The notes under the pieces were generated by a model. That model was given only the letters and a program-made list of their open reading frames with translations, ran no database searches and was not told the DNA's origin. From assembly GCA_029781595.1 (NCBI GenBank), contig JAKOWJ010000199.1, positions 1 to 41,284 of the forward strand: 41,284 bases of DNA, in the 5' to 3' direction. Source of the DNA: Pseudomonadota bacterium. Its GTDB lineage: Bacteria; Pseudomonadota; Gammaproteobacteria; Burkholderiales; Usitatibacteraceae. The translations under genes and the position numbers were made by a program. Shown here one piece after another: positions 7,223-14,057 of this stretch (its first letter is position 1; every line of letters starts with the position of its first letter).

Positions 7223-7616
7223 CGCATCGCCCGGAACTGGTCGAGATCGCGTCCAGCTCGCCGAGCGTGGCGGCCAGCGGCGCGGGGCTCGCGTCGACAG
7301 CGGCGCGAAGCCGGGCGAAGATCGCCAGGCCGAACGCGAGATGGAACACGAGCAGCGCGCCGATGGCGCCGATGCGGTGGGAATCCCAGAACGCCGCGAC
7401 GACGAGCACGCTCAGGAGGACGAAGGCCATGTGGAAGAGCGCGAAGACGAGCACCGCGAGCAGCAGCATGTGCTTGCGGCGCTCGATCTCCTCGCGCAAC
7501 TCGACGCGAAGCAGGGCGCCGCGCACGAGGAGCGCCTCGCGCAGGGTGCCGCCGAGCGCGCGCAGGGCGGCGCCGAGACCGCTCCCGGCAGGCCGGCCCG
7601 GCGAGTCCGCGCTCAT
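7219..7616 (-). pseudogene. YqjE-like phage-holin-family protein, frameshifted near its 3' end
   Basis: The gene reads from ATG 7616 as a holin-X/YqjE-type protein. It has an amphipathic N-terminus (ALRALGGTLREALLVRGALL), a charged RVELREEIERRKHML segment, and two membrane helices (LLLAVLVFALFHMAFVLL; IGAIGALLVFHLAFGLAIFA). At LGELD, near 7250, the frame goes wrong. A single inserted base would give LGELERDLDQFRAMR and a stop at 7221-7219, the usual family ending, overlapping the next ATG. As sequenced, the frame runs on without a stop into the ice-binding gene (to 5862). A real mutation and a sequencing error cannot be told apart here. Confidence 0.75.
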
Positions 7617-7623
7617 CGCTGGC

Positions 7624-7950
7624 TCAGCGTCGCGCGATCATGAGTCCCGCGGCCAGGCCGGCGAGCGCCGCCACGGCGGCGGTGACGCCGATCGACTGCC
7701 ACGGGTGCGCGTGCACGAACTGGTCGGCCGCATCCGCCGAGGCCCGCGCCTGCGCGATCGAGGCGGCGCGGATCTGCGCGAGGCGATCGCCCGCGGCGGC
7801 CAGCCTCTGCTCGACGCTCGCCCTCACCGTGCCGGCCTTGTCCGCGCCGGCGTCGGCGAGGGAGTTCAGCAGCTGCCCGGTCTCCGCGACGACCGACTGG
7901 AAATCCTCGAACAGCTTCTCCTTCGTGACTTCGGGGCGCGTCTGGCTCAT
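7624..7950 (-). CDS. DUF883 family protein (YqjD/ElaB-type)
   Basis: The product is 108 residues. A long N-terminal amphipathic helix (EKLFEDFQSVVAETGQLLNS, then AEQRL-type heptads) is followed by the family signature VHAHPWQSIGVTAAVAALAG and a C-terminal membrane anchor ending MIARR. Members of this family are C-tail-anchored inner-membrane proteins. E. coli YqjD binds stationary-phase ribosomes. It is first in a three-gene operon with the YqjE- and YqjK-like genes (7 nt gap, then overlap). The dyad promoter at 8015-8059 is upstream. Confidence 0.92.
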   Translation of the reverse strand: MSQTRPEVTKEKLFEDFQSVVAETGQLLNSLADAGADKAGTVRASVEQRLAAAGDRLAQIRAASIAQARASADAADQFVHAHPWQSIGVTAAVAALAGLAAGLMIARR

Positions 7951-8014
7951 GGGGCGGTCTCCGGTTGGGGCGGCGCTCCCCGCGCGATGCGTCGGGAAGT
8001 TGTCGCCGCCTGAG

Positions 8015-8059
8015 AGAGGCTAACCGGTGGCGGCCGCCCCTTCCGTACGTGAGCGCACA
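8015..8059 (-). promoter_or_regulatory. dyad promoter of the DUF883 operon
   Basis: The dyad at 8044-8059 is CGTACG-TGAG-CGCACA. On the minus strand TAGCCT (8020-8015) follows after 23 nt, two more than the usual 21. The predicted start is near 8008, with a leader of about 58 nt. No other gene could use it, since the crystallin gene to the right ends at 8106 on the same strand. Confidence 0.6.
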
Positions 8060-8105
8060 AACGGGCGCGGACTCCGGGCCAACGGGAGCCCGAAGTCCCC
8101 GGAAA

Positions 8106-9216
8106 CTACGCGCGGGGTTCGCCCTGCTCATTGACCGTCACCGTGGGTCCGGGGGCATCGGTCATCTGGATGCGATGCTCCAGGCCGCGAAAGTTGTACG
8201 TGACATCCCAGTAGTCCGGCCGCGCCTGGCCCGGCACGGTCTCGCAGCGCGTGACTTCCGGCGCGTACGTCTGCTGCCCGCTGCCGCGCCCGACGTTGGC
8301 TCCCACCACGCCGCCGGCGACGGCGCCGCCTACGGTGGCCACGTCCTGCCCGCGGCCGTTGCCGACCTGGTGGCCGAGGATGCCGCCGATGATGGCGCCC
8401 GCGATCGCGGCGGGCACGTTGGCCGAGGTGTGATCCGCGGAGACGCGCTCGCGGTCCACCCAGCACCGCTCACCGGGCGTGCCCAGCACGGCGTGGGCGG
8501 ACGTGACCCGTGCCTCGAAGGTGCGCTCGTCGTGACGCCTGCGGTAGTCGTAGGTCATGGCGGGAGCGGGCGCATAGCGGCTGGCATCGACGCGGGCCGC
8601 ATTTTCCACGATGCGCGCGGATGAAACGCGGTTTTCCAGGCCCATCGCCGCGAGCGAAGGGTAGCGGCCCGGGCGCAGGATCACGCACCGACCCTTGAAG
8701 TGGGCGTCGTCGCAGACCTCCCAGGCGGCGCCGGAAACGACGACCGACGAGGCGCGGTCGTTGAAGCCCCGGCGCTCGAAGTTGCCGACCTGCCGGTCGG
8801 CCGAGAAGGTGCGACCCTCGAACCCCTCGCGCTCGTGGAACGTGATCTGCGCGTTGCCCGGGGCGGGGGCGTAGCGATAATCGTCGATGCGCTCATTGGG
8901 GCCCAGGGCCCGCGCCGACGAAATCCGGTCGCCCAGGCCCAGCGAAGCCAGGTTCGGGTACCAGCCGGGGCGCAGGACGACGCAGCGACCCCGGAAGCGG
9001 TCGTCCTCGCAGGCCACCCACGGGTTGCGGCCTTCGACCACCACCGAAGAGGCGCGGTCGTTGAAGCCGCGGCGCGCGAGCGATCCGACCTGAGTGGACG
9101 TCGAGTACGAGCGGCCCTCGAAGCCCTCCTGCCTCGTAGAAGGTGACCTGCGCGGTCGCTTGCGCGGCCGCGACCAGCCCGGCCGCGGCCAGGGAAATCC
9201 GCAAAGTGTTGTTCAT
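8106..9216 (-). pseudogene. beta/gamma-crystallin and glycine-zipper secreted protein, with a one-base frameshift
   Basis: The start at ATG 9216 (GGAGGAC upstream) gives a signal peptide, MNNTLRISLAAAGLVAAAQA. It is followed by VTFYEA, then the frame breaks at about 9129. Removing one C there restores EGFEGRSYSTSTQVGSLARR, which aligns with the second repeat EGFEGRTFSADRQVGNFERR. The rest (open from 9044 to 8106) carries two beta/gamma-crystallin domains, each with RGFNDRASSVVV and GRCV(V/I)LRPG. A glycine-zipper stretch follows (AAIAGAIIGGILGHQVGNG), then a C-terminal domain ending TVTVNEQGEPRA. The corrected protein is 369 residues. Secretion to the periplasm or outer membrane is expected; calcium binding is possible but unproven. 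The dyad promoter is at 9243-9286. Confidence 0.82.
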
Positions 9217-9242
9217 GGTTGTCCTCCAGATGGTGTGCCGCC

Positions 9243-9286
9243 AGCATGGCGGTCGAGCGGGTCGCCGGTCTGTGCGATGTCGTACA
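9243..9286 (-). promoter_or_regulatory. dyad promoter of the crystallin gene
   Basis: The dyad at 9271-9286 is TGTGCG-ATGT-CGTACA. CATGCT (9248-9243) follows after 22 nt on the minus strand. The predicted start is near 9236, leaving a 20-nt leader that contains the GGAGG ribosome site. This close fit supports the assignment. Confidence 0.62.
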
Positions 9287-9351
9287 CAACGCGAAATCGG
9301 ATCCATGCGCCCGGAAGGCGTGGCCGGCCGCGTGCCCCGGCGGTGGCGCAA

Positions 9352-9394
9352 TGTACTCCAGCGCACCGACGGTCCGCCCGCGGCGGGCTAGCCT
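9352..9394 (+). promoter_or_regulatory. dyad promoter of the DUF3096 gene
   Basis: The dyad at 9352-9367 is TGTACT-CCAG-CGCACC. TAGCCT (9389-9394) follows after exactly 21 nt. The predicted start is near 9401, with a 23-nt leader holding AAGGAG. It is divergent from the crystallin promoter, 65 nt away. Confidence 0.62.
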
Positions 9395-9423
9395 GCATGA
9401 AACCCCGCGTGGAAGGAGTCCCC

Positions 9424-9576
9424 ATGAATCTCTCGATCGCCCTCGGGCCCGTGATCTCTCTCGTCGCCGGCATCCTGATCCTCGTCGTGCCGCGACTGCT
9501 CAGCTACATCGTCGCCGGCTACCTCGTCTTCATCGGCGTGCTCGGCCTTCTCGGCGCGAGCGGCATGCGCCTCTGA
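9424..9576 (+). CDS. DUF3096 small membrane protein
   Basis: The product is 50 residues with AAGGAG eight bases before ATG 9424. The sequence SIALGPVISLVAGILILVVP then RLLSYIVAGYLVFIGVLGLL matches the DUF3096 pattern of two short membrane helices around a Pro-Arg turn. Its function is unknown. Proteins of this kind recur with CsbD, BON and lmo0937 genes. The stop overlaps the next start (TGATG), so the downstream gene is translationally coupled. The longer open frame upstream is not supported. Confidence 0.88.
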   Translation: MNLSIALGPVISLVAGILILVVPRLLSYIVAGYLVFIGVLGLLGASGMRL

Positions 9577-9917
9577 TGAGTTTCCCGCCCGCCCGCTGGC
9601 GGCTGGCCATGGACGACCATCGCCAGGCCGCGACCGCGGTGTTGATCGCGACGGGCGTCCTCGCCGGCATCTATGCGCTTTCGGCGAGCACGGCCATGAT
9701 CTTCGCGGGGCGCTCCGGCGCCGAGCCCTCGGACGGCGGCTCGCGCGGCGTCGCGCTCCAGGCAGAGGCGATGCGCCTGCCGGCCGAGCGCGAGGCCGCG
9801 CTCAAGAAATGCGACCTCGGGTCCCGCATCGAGAGGCGAGTCTGCCGCGTCCTCGTCCGCGCGAAGGAGGAGCGCGACGCGCTCCGCGGCGCCTACGCGC
9901 CGGACACGGAGCCCTGA
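9576..9917 (+). CDS. hypothetical single-pass membrane protein, 113 residues
   Basis: I do not recognise the family. The ATG at 9576 shares one base with the DUF3096 stop (TGATG). After about 17 polar residues comes one membrane helix, TAVLIATGVLAGIYALSAST. A periplasmic or cytoplasmic part of about 75 residues follows, with LPAEREAALKKCDLGSRIER and RRVCRVLVRAKEERDALRG. The two cysteines could form a disulphide if the tail is periplasmic. Support comes from translational coupling and the clear helix; it has no dyad of its own and depends on the upstream promoter. Confidence 0.7.
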   Translation: MSFPPARWRLAMDDHRQAATAVLIATGVLAGIYALSASTAMIFAGRSGAEPSDGGSRGVALQAEAMRLPAEREAALKKCDLGSRIERRVCRVLVRAKEERDALRGAYAPDTEP

Positions 9918-10159
9918 GCGGGGCCGGACCGCGCCCATTTTCCGGCTCGCTTCGGCGCGGGCGGAAACGGAGGGTGCCGGGTGTCATCGCGTGCCGGTTG
10001 CGCCGCGGGTGCCCTGGAGGCCGGGGCATCGGCGTCGAGGGAGTGCAGGGCGGCGAGCGCAAGCAACAGCAGGCCCAGACCGACGAGAATCGCGAGGGCC
10101 GCATGGATCGGCGCGAGGCTCGCCGGGGACTGCCCGCCGTCCATCGGGGCGCTCTTCAT
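9893..10159 (-). CDS. hypothetical membrane protein, 88 residues
   Basis: The frame starts at ATG 10159 and overlaps the stop of the preceding small lipoprotein gene in ATGA. It has one strong membrane helix, IHAALAILVGLGLLLLALAAL, flanked by a short N-terminus and a Pro/Arg-rich tail. The 3' end overlaps the + strand gene (ending 9917) by 25 nt, tail to tail. No family was recognised. The coupling to a gene with a good lipobox is the main evidence. Confidence 0.55.
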   Translation of the reverse strand: MKSAPMDGGQSPASLAPIHAALAILVGLGLLLLALAALHSLDADAPASRAPAAQPARDDTRHPPFPPAPKRAGKWARSGPAQGSVSGA

Positions 10160-10380
10160 GACGGGATGCCGTGCACCCCGGCCCGGAGTTGCCGGTTGCC
10201 GCCGGCCTCGTCCGCGCAGAAGCGCGTCGCGCGTTGCGCGATGGGGAATGCGGGAGGTCCGAACGAGCCCTTGAGAGGCGTGGCGCGCGGCGGGTCGCCG
10301 GCGGGCGGGCCCAGGTGCGAGCAGCCCGCGGCAACGGCGAGTCCGGCGAGCGCCAGCGCGATGGCAGGCAGGTTACGCAT
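10156..10380 (-). CDS. small lipoprotein, possibly translated from a leaderless message
   Basis: The product is 74 residues with the lipoprotein signal MRNLPAIALALAGLAVAAGC (lipobox AAGC, Cys20). A Pro/Gly-rich mature part has two segments, KGSFGPPAFPIAQRATRFCA and GNRQLRAGVHGIPS. No family was recognised. There is no Shine-Dalgarno sequence before ATG 10380; the preceding bases are CTCCCTCC. The dyad promoter at 10387-10429 predicts transcription to begin at 10380 itself, which would make the message leaderless. It is followed by a coupled membrane-protein gene. Confidence 0.68.
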   Translation of the reverse strand: MRNLPAIALALAGLAVAAGCSHLGPPAGDPPRATPLKGSFGPPAFPIAQRATRFCADEAGGNRQLRAGVHGIPS

Positions 10381-10386
10381 GGAGGG

Positions 10387-10429
10387 AGCATGCGTACCGG
10401 CAGGAATGGCGTCGGTGCGCCAGCGTACG
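10387..10429 (-). promoter_or_regulatory. dyad promoter of the small lipoprotein gene
   Basis: The dyad at 10414-10429 is GGTGCG-CCAG-CGTACG. CATGCT (10392-10387) follows after exactly 21 nt on the minus strand, the same hexamer as at the crystallin gene. The +1 position falls on the A of the annotated ATG. Confidence 0.58.
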
Positions 10430-10599
10430 CAAGCAGCGCGGTGCCCCCGGAAACCTTGGCGACAACCTGCCACACCGGCGGGAAACCCATCGCACGGGAC
10501 GGACGGAACCATCGCGGCCCGCGCGGTGCCGAATAGGAGCACGGGGGCCGCCGTGGGCGGCCCTTGCCCTCAACGCACGGCTTCGCGCGAGGTGACGCC

Positions 10600-11505
10600 A
10601 TGAAGATCGGCATGGTCGGCTTGGGACGCATGGGCGCCAACATGGCGCGGCGATTGATGAAGGGTGGCCACGCGGTCGCGGGCTTCGATCCGAAGCCGGA
10701 GGCGCGCAAGGCGCTGGAGGCCGACGGGGCGGAAGTCGCCGAGTCGCTCGAGGCGCTCGTGGCGAAGCTCGAGGCCCCGCGCACGGTGTGGGTCATGGTT
10801 CCTTCCGGGCAGGTCACCGACGCGACGCTGGCCGGGCTCCTGCCGTCGCTCGCCGCGGGCGACACGGTGGTCGATGGCGGCAATTCGCTCTACAAGGACA
10901 CGCAGCGGCGCGCGCAGGCGTTCGCGCATCGCGCCGTCCACTACGTCGACTGCGGCACAAGTGGCGGCGTGTGGGGCCTCGCGGAAGGCTACAGCCTCAT
11001 GGTCGGCGGCGACGAATCCGTCGTCGAAGGGCTGCGCCCCGTCTTCGAGACCCTGGCCCCGGCGAAGGACAAGGGCTGGGGCCGCGTCGGTCCGGTGGGC
11101 GCCGGGCACTTCACGAAGATGGTCCACAACGGCATCGAGTACGGCCTCATGCAGGCCTATGCCGAAGGCTTCTCCATCCTGCAGCACAAGAGCGAATTCG
11201 GCCTCGACCTGCACCAGGTCGCCGAGATCTGGCGCGACGGCAGCGTGGTGCGCTCGTGGCTGCTCGACCTCACGTCGGCCGCGCTCGAGGAAAACCCGAC
11301 GATGAAGGGCATCGCCCCCTACGTCGCCGACTCCGGCGAGGGCCGGTGGACCGTGGCGGAGGCGATCGACCTGGACGTGGCCGCGCCGGTGATCACGCTG
11401 TCGCTGCTGGAGCGCCTGCGCTCGCGCGATGCGGACTCCTTTTCCGACAAGCTGCTGGCGGCGATGCGCGGCCAGTTCGGCGGGCACCCCATCCGCAAGG
11501 AATGA
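10600..11505 (+). CDS. gnd: 6-phosphogluconate dehydrogenase, decarboxylating, short form
   Basis: The product is 301 residues, starting at ATG 10600 with CGAGGTG upstream. It oxidises and decarboxylates 6-phosphogluconate to ribulose 5-phosphate. It has an N-terminal Rossmann fold with GMVGLGRMGANMARRL, then VVDGGNSLYKD, the substrate loop DCGTSGGVWGLAEGYSLMVG and the catalytic-lysine helix GHFTKMVHNGIEYG. The length is that of the short GndA/YqeC type rather than the 470-residue enzyme. The residue after the second beta strand is Asp (GFDPKPEA), which favours NAD over NADP; this cofactor call is an inference. The gene overlaps pgl in ATGA. No dyad site was seen upstream. Confidence 0.95.
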   Translation: MKIGMVGLGRMGANMARRLMKGGHAVAGFDPKPEARKALEADGAEVAESLEALVAKLEAPRTVWVMVPSGQVTDATLAGLLPSLAAGDTVVDGGNSLYKDTQRRAQAFAHRAVHYVDCGTSGGVWGLAEGYSLMVGGDESVVEGLRPVFETLAPAKDKGWGRVGPVGAGHFTKMVHNGIEYGLMQAYAEGFSILQHKSEFGLDLHQVAEIWRDGSVVRSWLLDLTSAALEENPTMKGIAPYVADSGEGRWTVAEAIDLDVAAPVITLSLLERLRSRDADSFSDKLLAAMRGQFGGHPIRKE

Positions 11506-12242
11506 GCGCCGCGGGCAACGAGGGCCTGCCGGGCCCGGTCCCGACGCGCTGGCTGTCGGTCGCGGATGCCGTGGCGATGAGGCGGGCGGCTTGCCGGCGC
11601 GTCCTCGAGGCTGCGGCGCTCGCCATCGAGAGGCGCGGGCGTTTCCTCATCGTGCTGGCGGGCGGCGAGACGCCGCGCGGACTCTACCGGATGCTGCGGG
11701 AGGCGAGCGCCGACTGGCCGCGCTGGGAGGTGTTCTTCGGCGACGAGCGCTGCCTGCCGGCGGCGAGCCCCGAGCGCAACAGCGCGATGGCGGCGGAAGC
11801 CTGGCTCGATCACGTGCCCATCGCGCGCGGCGGCGTGCACGCGATTGCCGCGCAGGAGGGCGCTGCTGCGGGCGCCCGCTCGTACGCAAGCACGTTGCGG
11901 GACGTCGGCGAATTCGATCTCGTCCTGCTCGGTCTCGGCGAGGACGGGCACACCGCGAGCCTCTTTCCGGGCCACGAGTGGGGCGCCGTGCCCGGGTCGC
12001 CCGACGTGCTCGCGGTCCTCGGTGCGCCCAAGCCGCCGCCGCAACGCGTGTCGCTCAGCGCGGCAAGGCTGAGCCGCGCGCGCTCGGTTCTCTTCCTCGT
12101 GGCCGGCGATTCGAAGCGGGACGCCGTGGCGCGTTGGCGCGCGGGCGAGGACCTGCCCGCGCGCGCGATCCGGCCCGCCACCGGCGTCGACGTCCTGGTC
12201 GAGGCGGCGCTCCTGCGCGACGGGCCCGCGGCGCAGGCCTAG
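11502..12242 (+). CDS. pgl: 6-phosphogluconolactonase
   Basis: The product is 246 residues, and ATG 11502 overlaps the gnd stop (ATGA). It hydrolyses 6-phosphogluconolactone made by Zwf. It belongs to the glucosamine-6-phosphate isomerase-like superfamily: IVLAGGETPRGLYRML, the VFFGDERCLPAASPERNSAM motif, and LLGLGEDGHTASLFPGHEW with the catalytic His. The C-terminus has FLVAGDSKRDAV followed by LPARAI. It converges on tal: both stop codons are TAG within the same four bases CTAG (12239-12242), leaving no room for a terminator between them. Confidence 0.95.
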   Translation: MSAAGNEGLPGPVPTRWLSVADAVAMRRAACRRVLEAAALAIERRGRFLIVLAGGETPRGLYRMLREASADWPRWEVFFGDERCLPAASPERNSAMAAEAWLDHVPIARGGVHAIAAQEGAAAGARSYASTLRDVGEFDLVLLGLGEDGHTASLFPGHEWGAVPGSPDVLAVLGAPKPPPQRVSLSAARLSRARSVLFLVAGDSKRDAVARWRAGEDLPARAIRPATGVDVLVEAALLRDGPAAQA

Positions 12243-13351
12243 GGCCGCGGGGGATGCCAGCCGCGCGGCGAGCCGGCCGAGCGCACGTCGCGCTTCGCCG
12301 CGATGCGGGCCATGAGGCCATCCCAGGACTTCCCGAAGGCTTCCGCGCCCTGTCGCTGCAGGTCGGCGGCCAGCGATTCCTCCGCGACGCCCAGGCGCGA
12401 GAATTCCGCCAGGACCGCATCGGCGTCGCCGCCATCGGCCCGCAGCGTCTCGCGCACGGTGCCGTGGTCGGCGAAGGCGAGCAGCGTGTTCTCGGGCATC
12501 GTGTTGATCGTGTCCGGCGCCGCCAGCGCCTCGACGTAGAGGGTGTCGGGGGCCTGCGGGTCCTTCGTGCCGGTGCTGGCCCACAGCAGGCGTTGCACGC
12601 GGGCGCCGGCGGCGGCCAGGCTCCTCCAGCGCGGGGAGGCCAGCAGCTCGTGGTAGGCCTTGTACACGCGCATGGCGACGGCGATGCCGAGGCGGTTGCG
12701 AAGCCGGCCCGGCACCCTGTCCCTCACCGCCACGTCCCAGCGGCTCACGAAGAGCGAGGCCACCGAGGCGACTGCCGGGTCACGCCCGGCGGCGATGCGA
12801 CGCTCGATGCCGCGCAGGAAGGCCTGCGCCGCCGCGAGATACTGCCCGCTCGAGAAGAGCAACGTCACGTTGACGGGCACGCCGGCGAAGATCGCCTCCT
12901 CGATGGCGCCGAGACCCGCGCGGGTGCCGGGGATCTTGATGAACAGGTTCGGGCGGCGCGCGCGCTCGTGCAGCTGCCTCGCCGCCTCCAGGGTGCCGGC
13001 GGCGTCGTCGGCGAGCGCCGGCGGCACCTCGAGCGAGACCCAGCCGTCGACGCCGCCGCTCGCCTCGTGGATCGGCCGGAAGAGATCCGCGGCCGCGACG
13101 AGATCCTCCAGTGCGAGCTCGAAGAAGAGCGCCTCGCCCGGCAGGCCGGCGGTTGCCTTCGCCCGGATGGCCGCATCGTAGTCGTCCCCGTGCGCGATCG
13201 CGTGATCGAAGATCGTGGGATTGGAAGTCAGGCCCGTCACGTCCAGGTCGCGGATGTAGCGCTCGAGCGTGCCGGTGCGCAGCAGCGTTCGCGTCATGTT
13301 GTCGAGCCACAGGCTCTGGCCGAGGTCGTGCAGTCGTCGAGTCGCGTTCAC
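12239..13351 (-). CDS. tal: transaldolase
   Basis: The product is 370 residues from GTG 13351 with GGGAGGC upstream; this start forms GTGA with the stop of the upstream kinase gene. It transfers a dihydroxyacetone unit between sugar phosphates in the non-oxidative pentose phosphate pathway. Motifs are LDVTGLTSNPTIFDHAI near the N-terminus, the Schiff-base lysine in NLFIKIPGT, and ASTGTKDPQAPDTLYVEALA near residue 270. The length is that of the 370-residue transaldolase type seen in actinobacteria and betaproteobacteria. It is last in the run zwf-GH15-kinase-tal. Confidence 0.95.
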   Translation of the reverse strand: MNATRRLHDLGQSLWLDNMTRTLLRTGTLERYIRDLDVTGLTSNPTIFDHAIAHGDDYDAAIRAKATAGLPGEALFFELALEDLVAAADLFRPIHEASGGVDGWVSLEVPPALADDAAGTLEAARQLHERARRPNLFIKIPGTRAGLGAIEEAIFAGVPVNVTLLFSSGQYLAAAQAFLRGIERRIAAGRDPAVASVASLFVSRWDVAVRDRVPGRLRNRLGIAVAMRVYKAYHELLASPRWRSLAAAGARVQRLLWASTGTKDPQAPDTLYVEALAAPDTINTMPENTLLAFADHGTVRETLRADGGDADAVLAEFSRLGVAEESLAADLQRQGAEAFGKSWDGLMARIAAKRDVRSAGSPRGWHPPRP

Positions 13352-14046
13352 GGGGCCTCCCGTTGCGTTGCGCTCCCCCCGGAATCCGCGTCCCACAGCC
13401 GGAAGCCTCCCCGGAAGGCGTGGGCGTTGCTGCCGCGGCGGGTCCGTGGCGGAAGGCGGTCGAGGTGCTTCACGTTGCCGCCTCCCACCACGACGTAGTC
13501 GGGCAGCAGCGCCTGGCGGAATCCCTCGAGGACATCGGCCACCCTGGCCCGCCATTTCCGGTTTCCCAGCCGCTTGCGCGCGCGGTTGCCGACGAGGTCC
13601 TCGTAGGTGCGGCCCTTGGCGCAATGCAGGTGCCCCAGTTCCATCGCCAGGATCTCGCCGTCGGCGATGAACGCCGAGCCGAGCCCCGTGCCCAGCCCGA
13701 GGAAGAGCATCTTGCCGCCCGCGTAGCCGCCGAGCGCCTGCATCGCCGCGTCGTTGATGATTCTCGCGGGACACCCGAAGGCGGCCTCGAAATCGAACCC
13801 GACCCAGCCCGGGCCCAGGTGGGGCGGCTCGCGCGCGACGCGCCCTTCGCGCACGACGCCGGGATAGCCGACCGAGACGGCCTCGAAGCGCCACCCGCGC
13901 GTGAGCCGGCGCAGCTTGCGCATCATCTTCGCGGGCGTTAGGCGCTCGCCCGACTCGAACGACACGGGCTCGGGGTGGCCCGTGGCGACGCACTTGACGT
14001 GCGAGCCGCCGATGTCGACGACGAGGATCTTCCTGGGAGGCGGCAT
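13348..14046 (-). CDS. ROK-type glucokinase, polyphosphate glucokinase-like
   Basis: The product is 232 residues from ATG 14046 with GAGGAGA upstream. Phosphate-binding motif ILVVDIGGSHVKCVATG opens the protein. LFLGLGTGLGSAFIADGEIL and MELGHLHC are the second nucleotide motif and the sugar-binding Glu/His region, and VVVGGGNVKHLDRLPPRT is near the end. This layout is closest to polyphosphate glucokinases (PpgK), which phosphorylate glucose with polyphosphate or ATP. The phosphate donor cannot be told from sequence alone. It lies 11 nt after the GH15 gene and would convert the glucose released by that enzyme into glucose 6-phosphate for Zwf. Confidence 0.85.
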   Translation of the reverse strand: MPPPRKILVVDIGGSHVKCVATGHPEPVSFESGERLTPAKMMRKLRRLTRGWRFEAVSVGYPGVVREGRVAREPPHLGPGWVGFDFEAAFGCPARIINDAAMQALGGYAGGKMLFLGLGTGLGSAFIADGEILAMELGHLHCAKGRTYEDLVGNRARKRLGNRKWRARVADVLEGFRQALLPDYVVVGGGNVKHLDRLPPRTRRGSNAHAFRGGFRLWDADSGGSATQREAP

Positions 14047-14057
14047 CGGTTGTCTCC

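Noticed and set aside
5862..7616. Apparent 584-residue fusion of a holin-like protein with the ice-binding protein
   Set aside because: The middle is the antisense-like wrong frame of the YqjK-like gene; a one-base shift near 7250 restores two normal genes.
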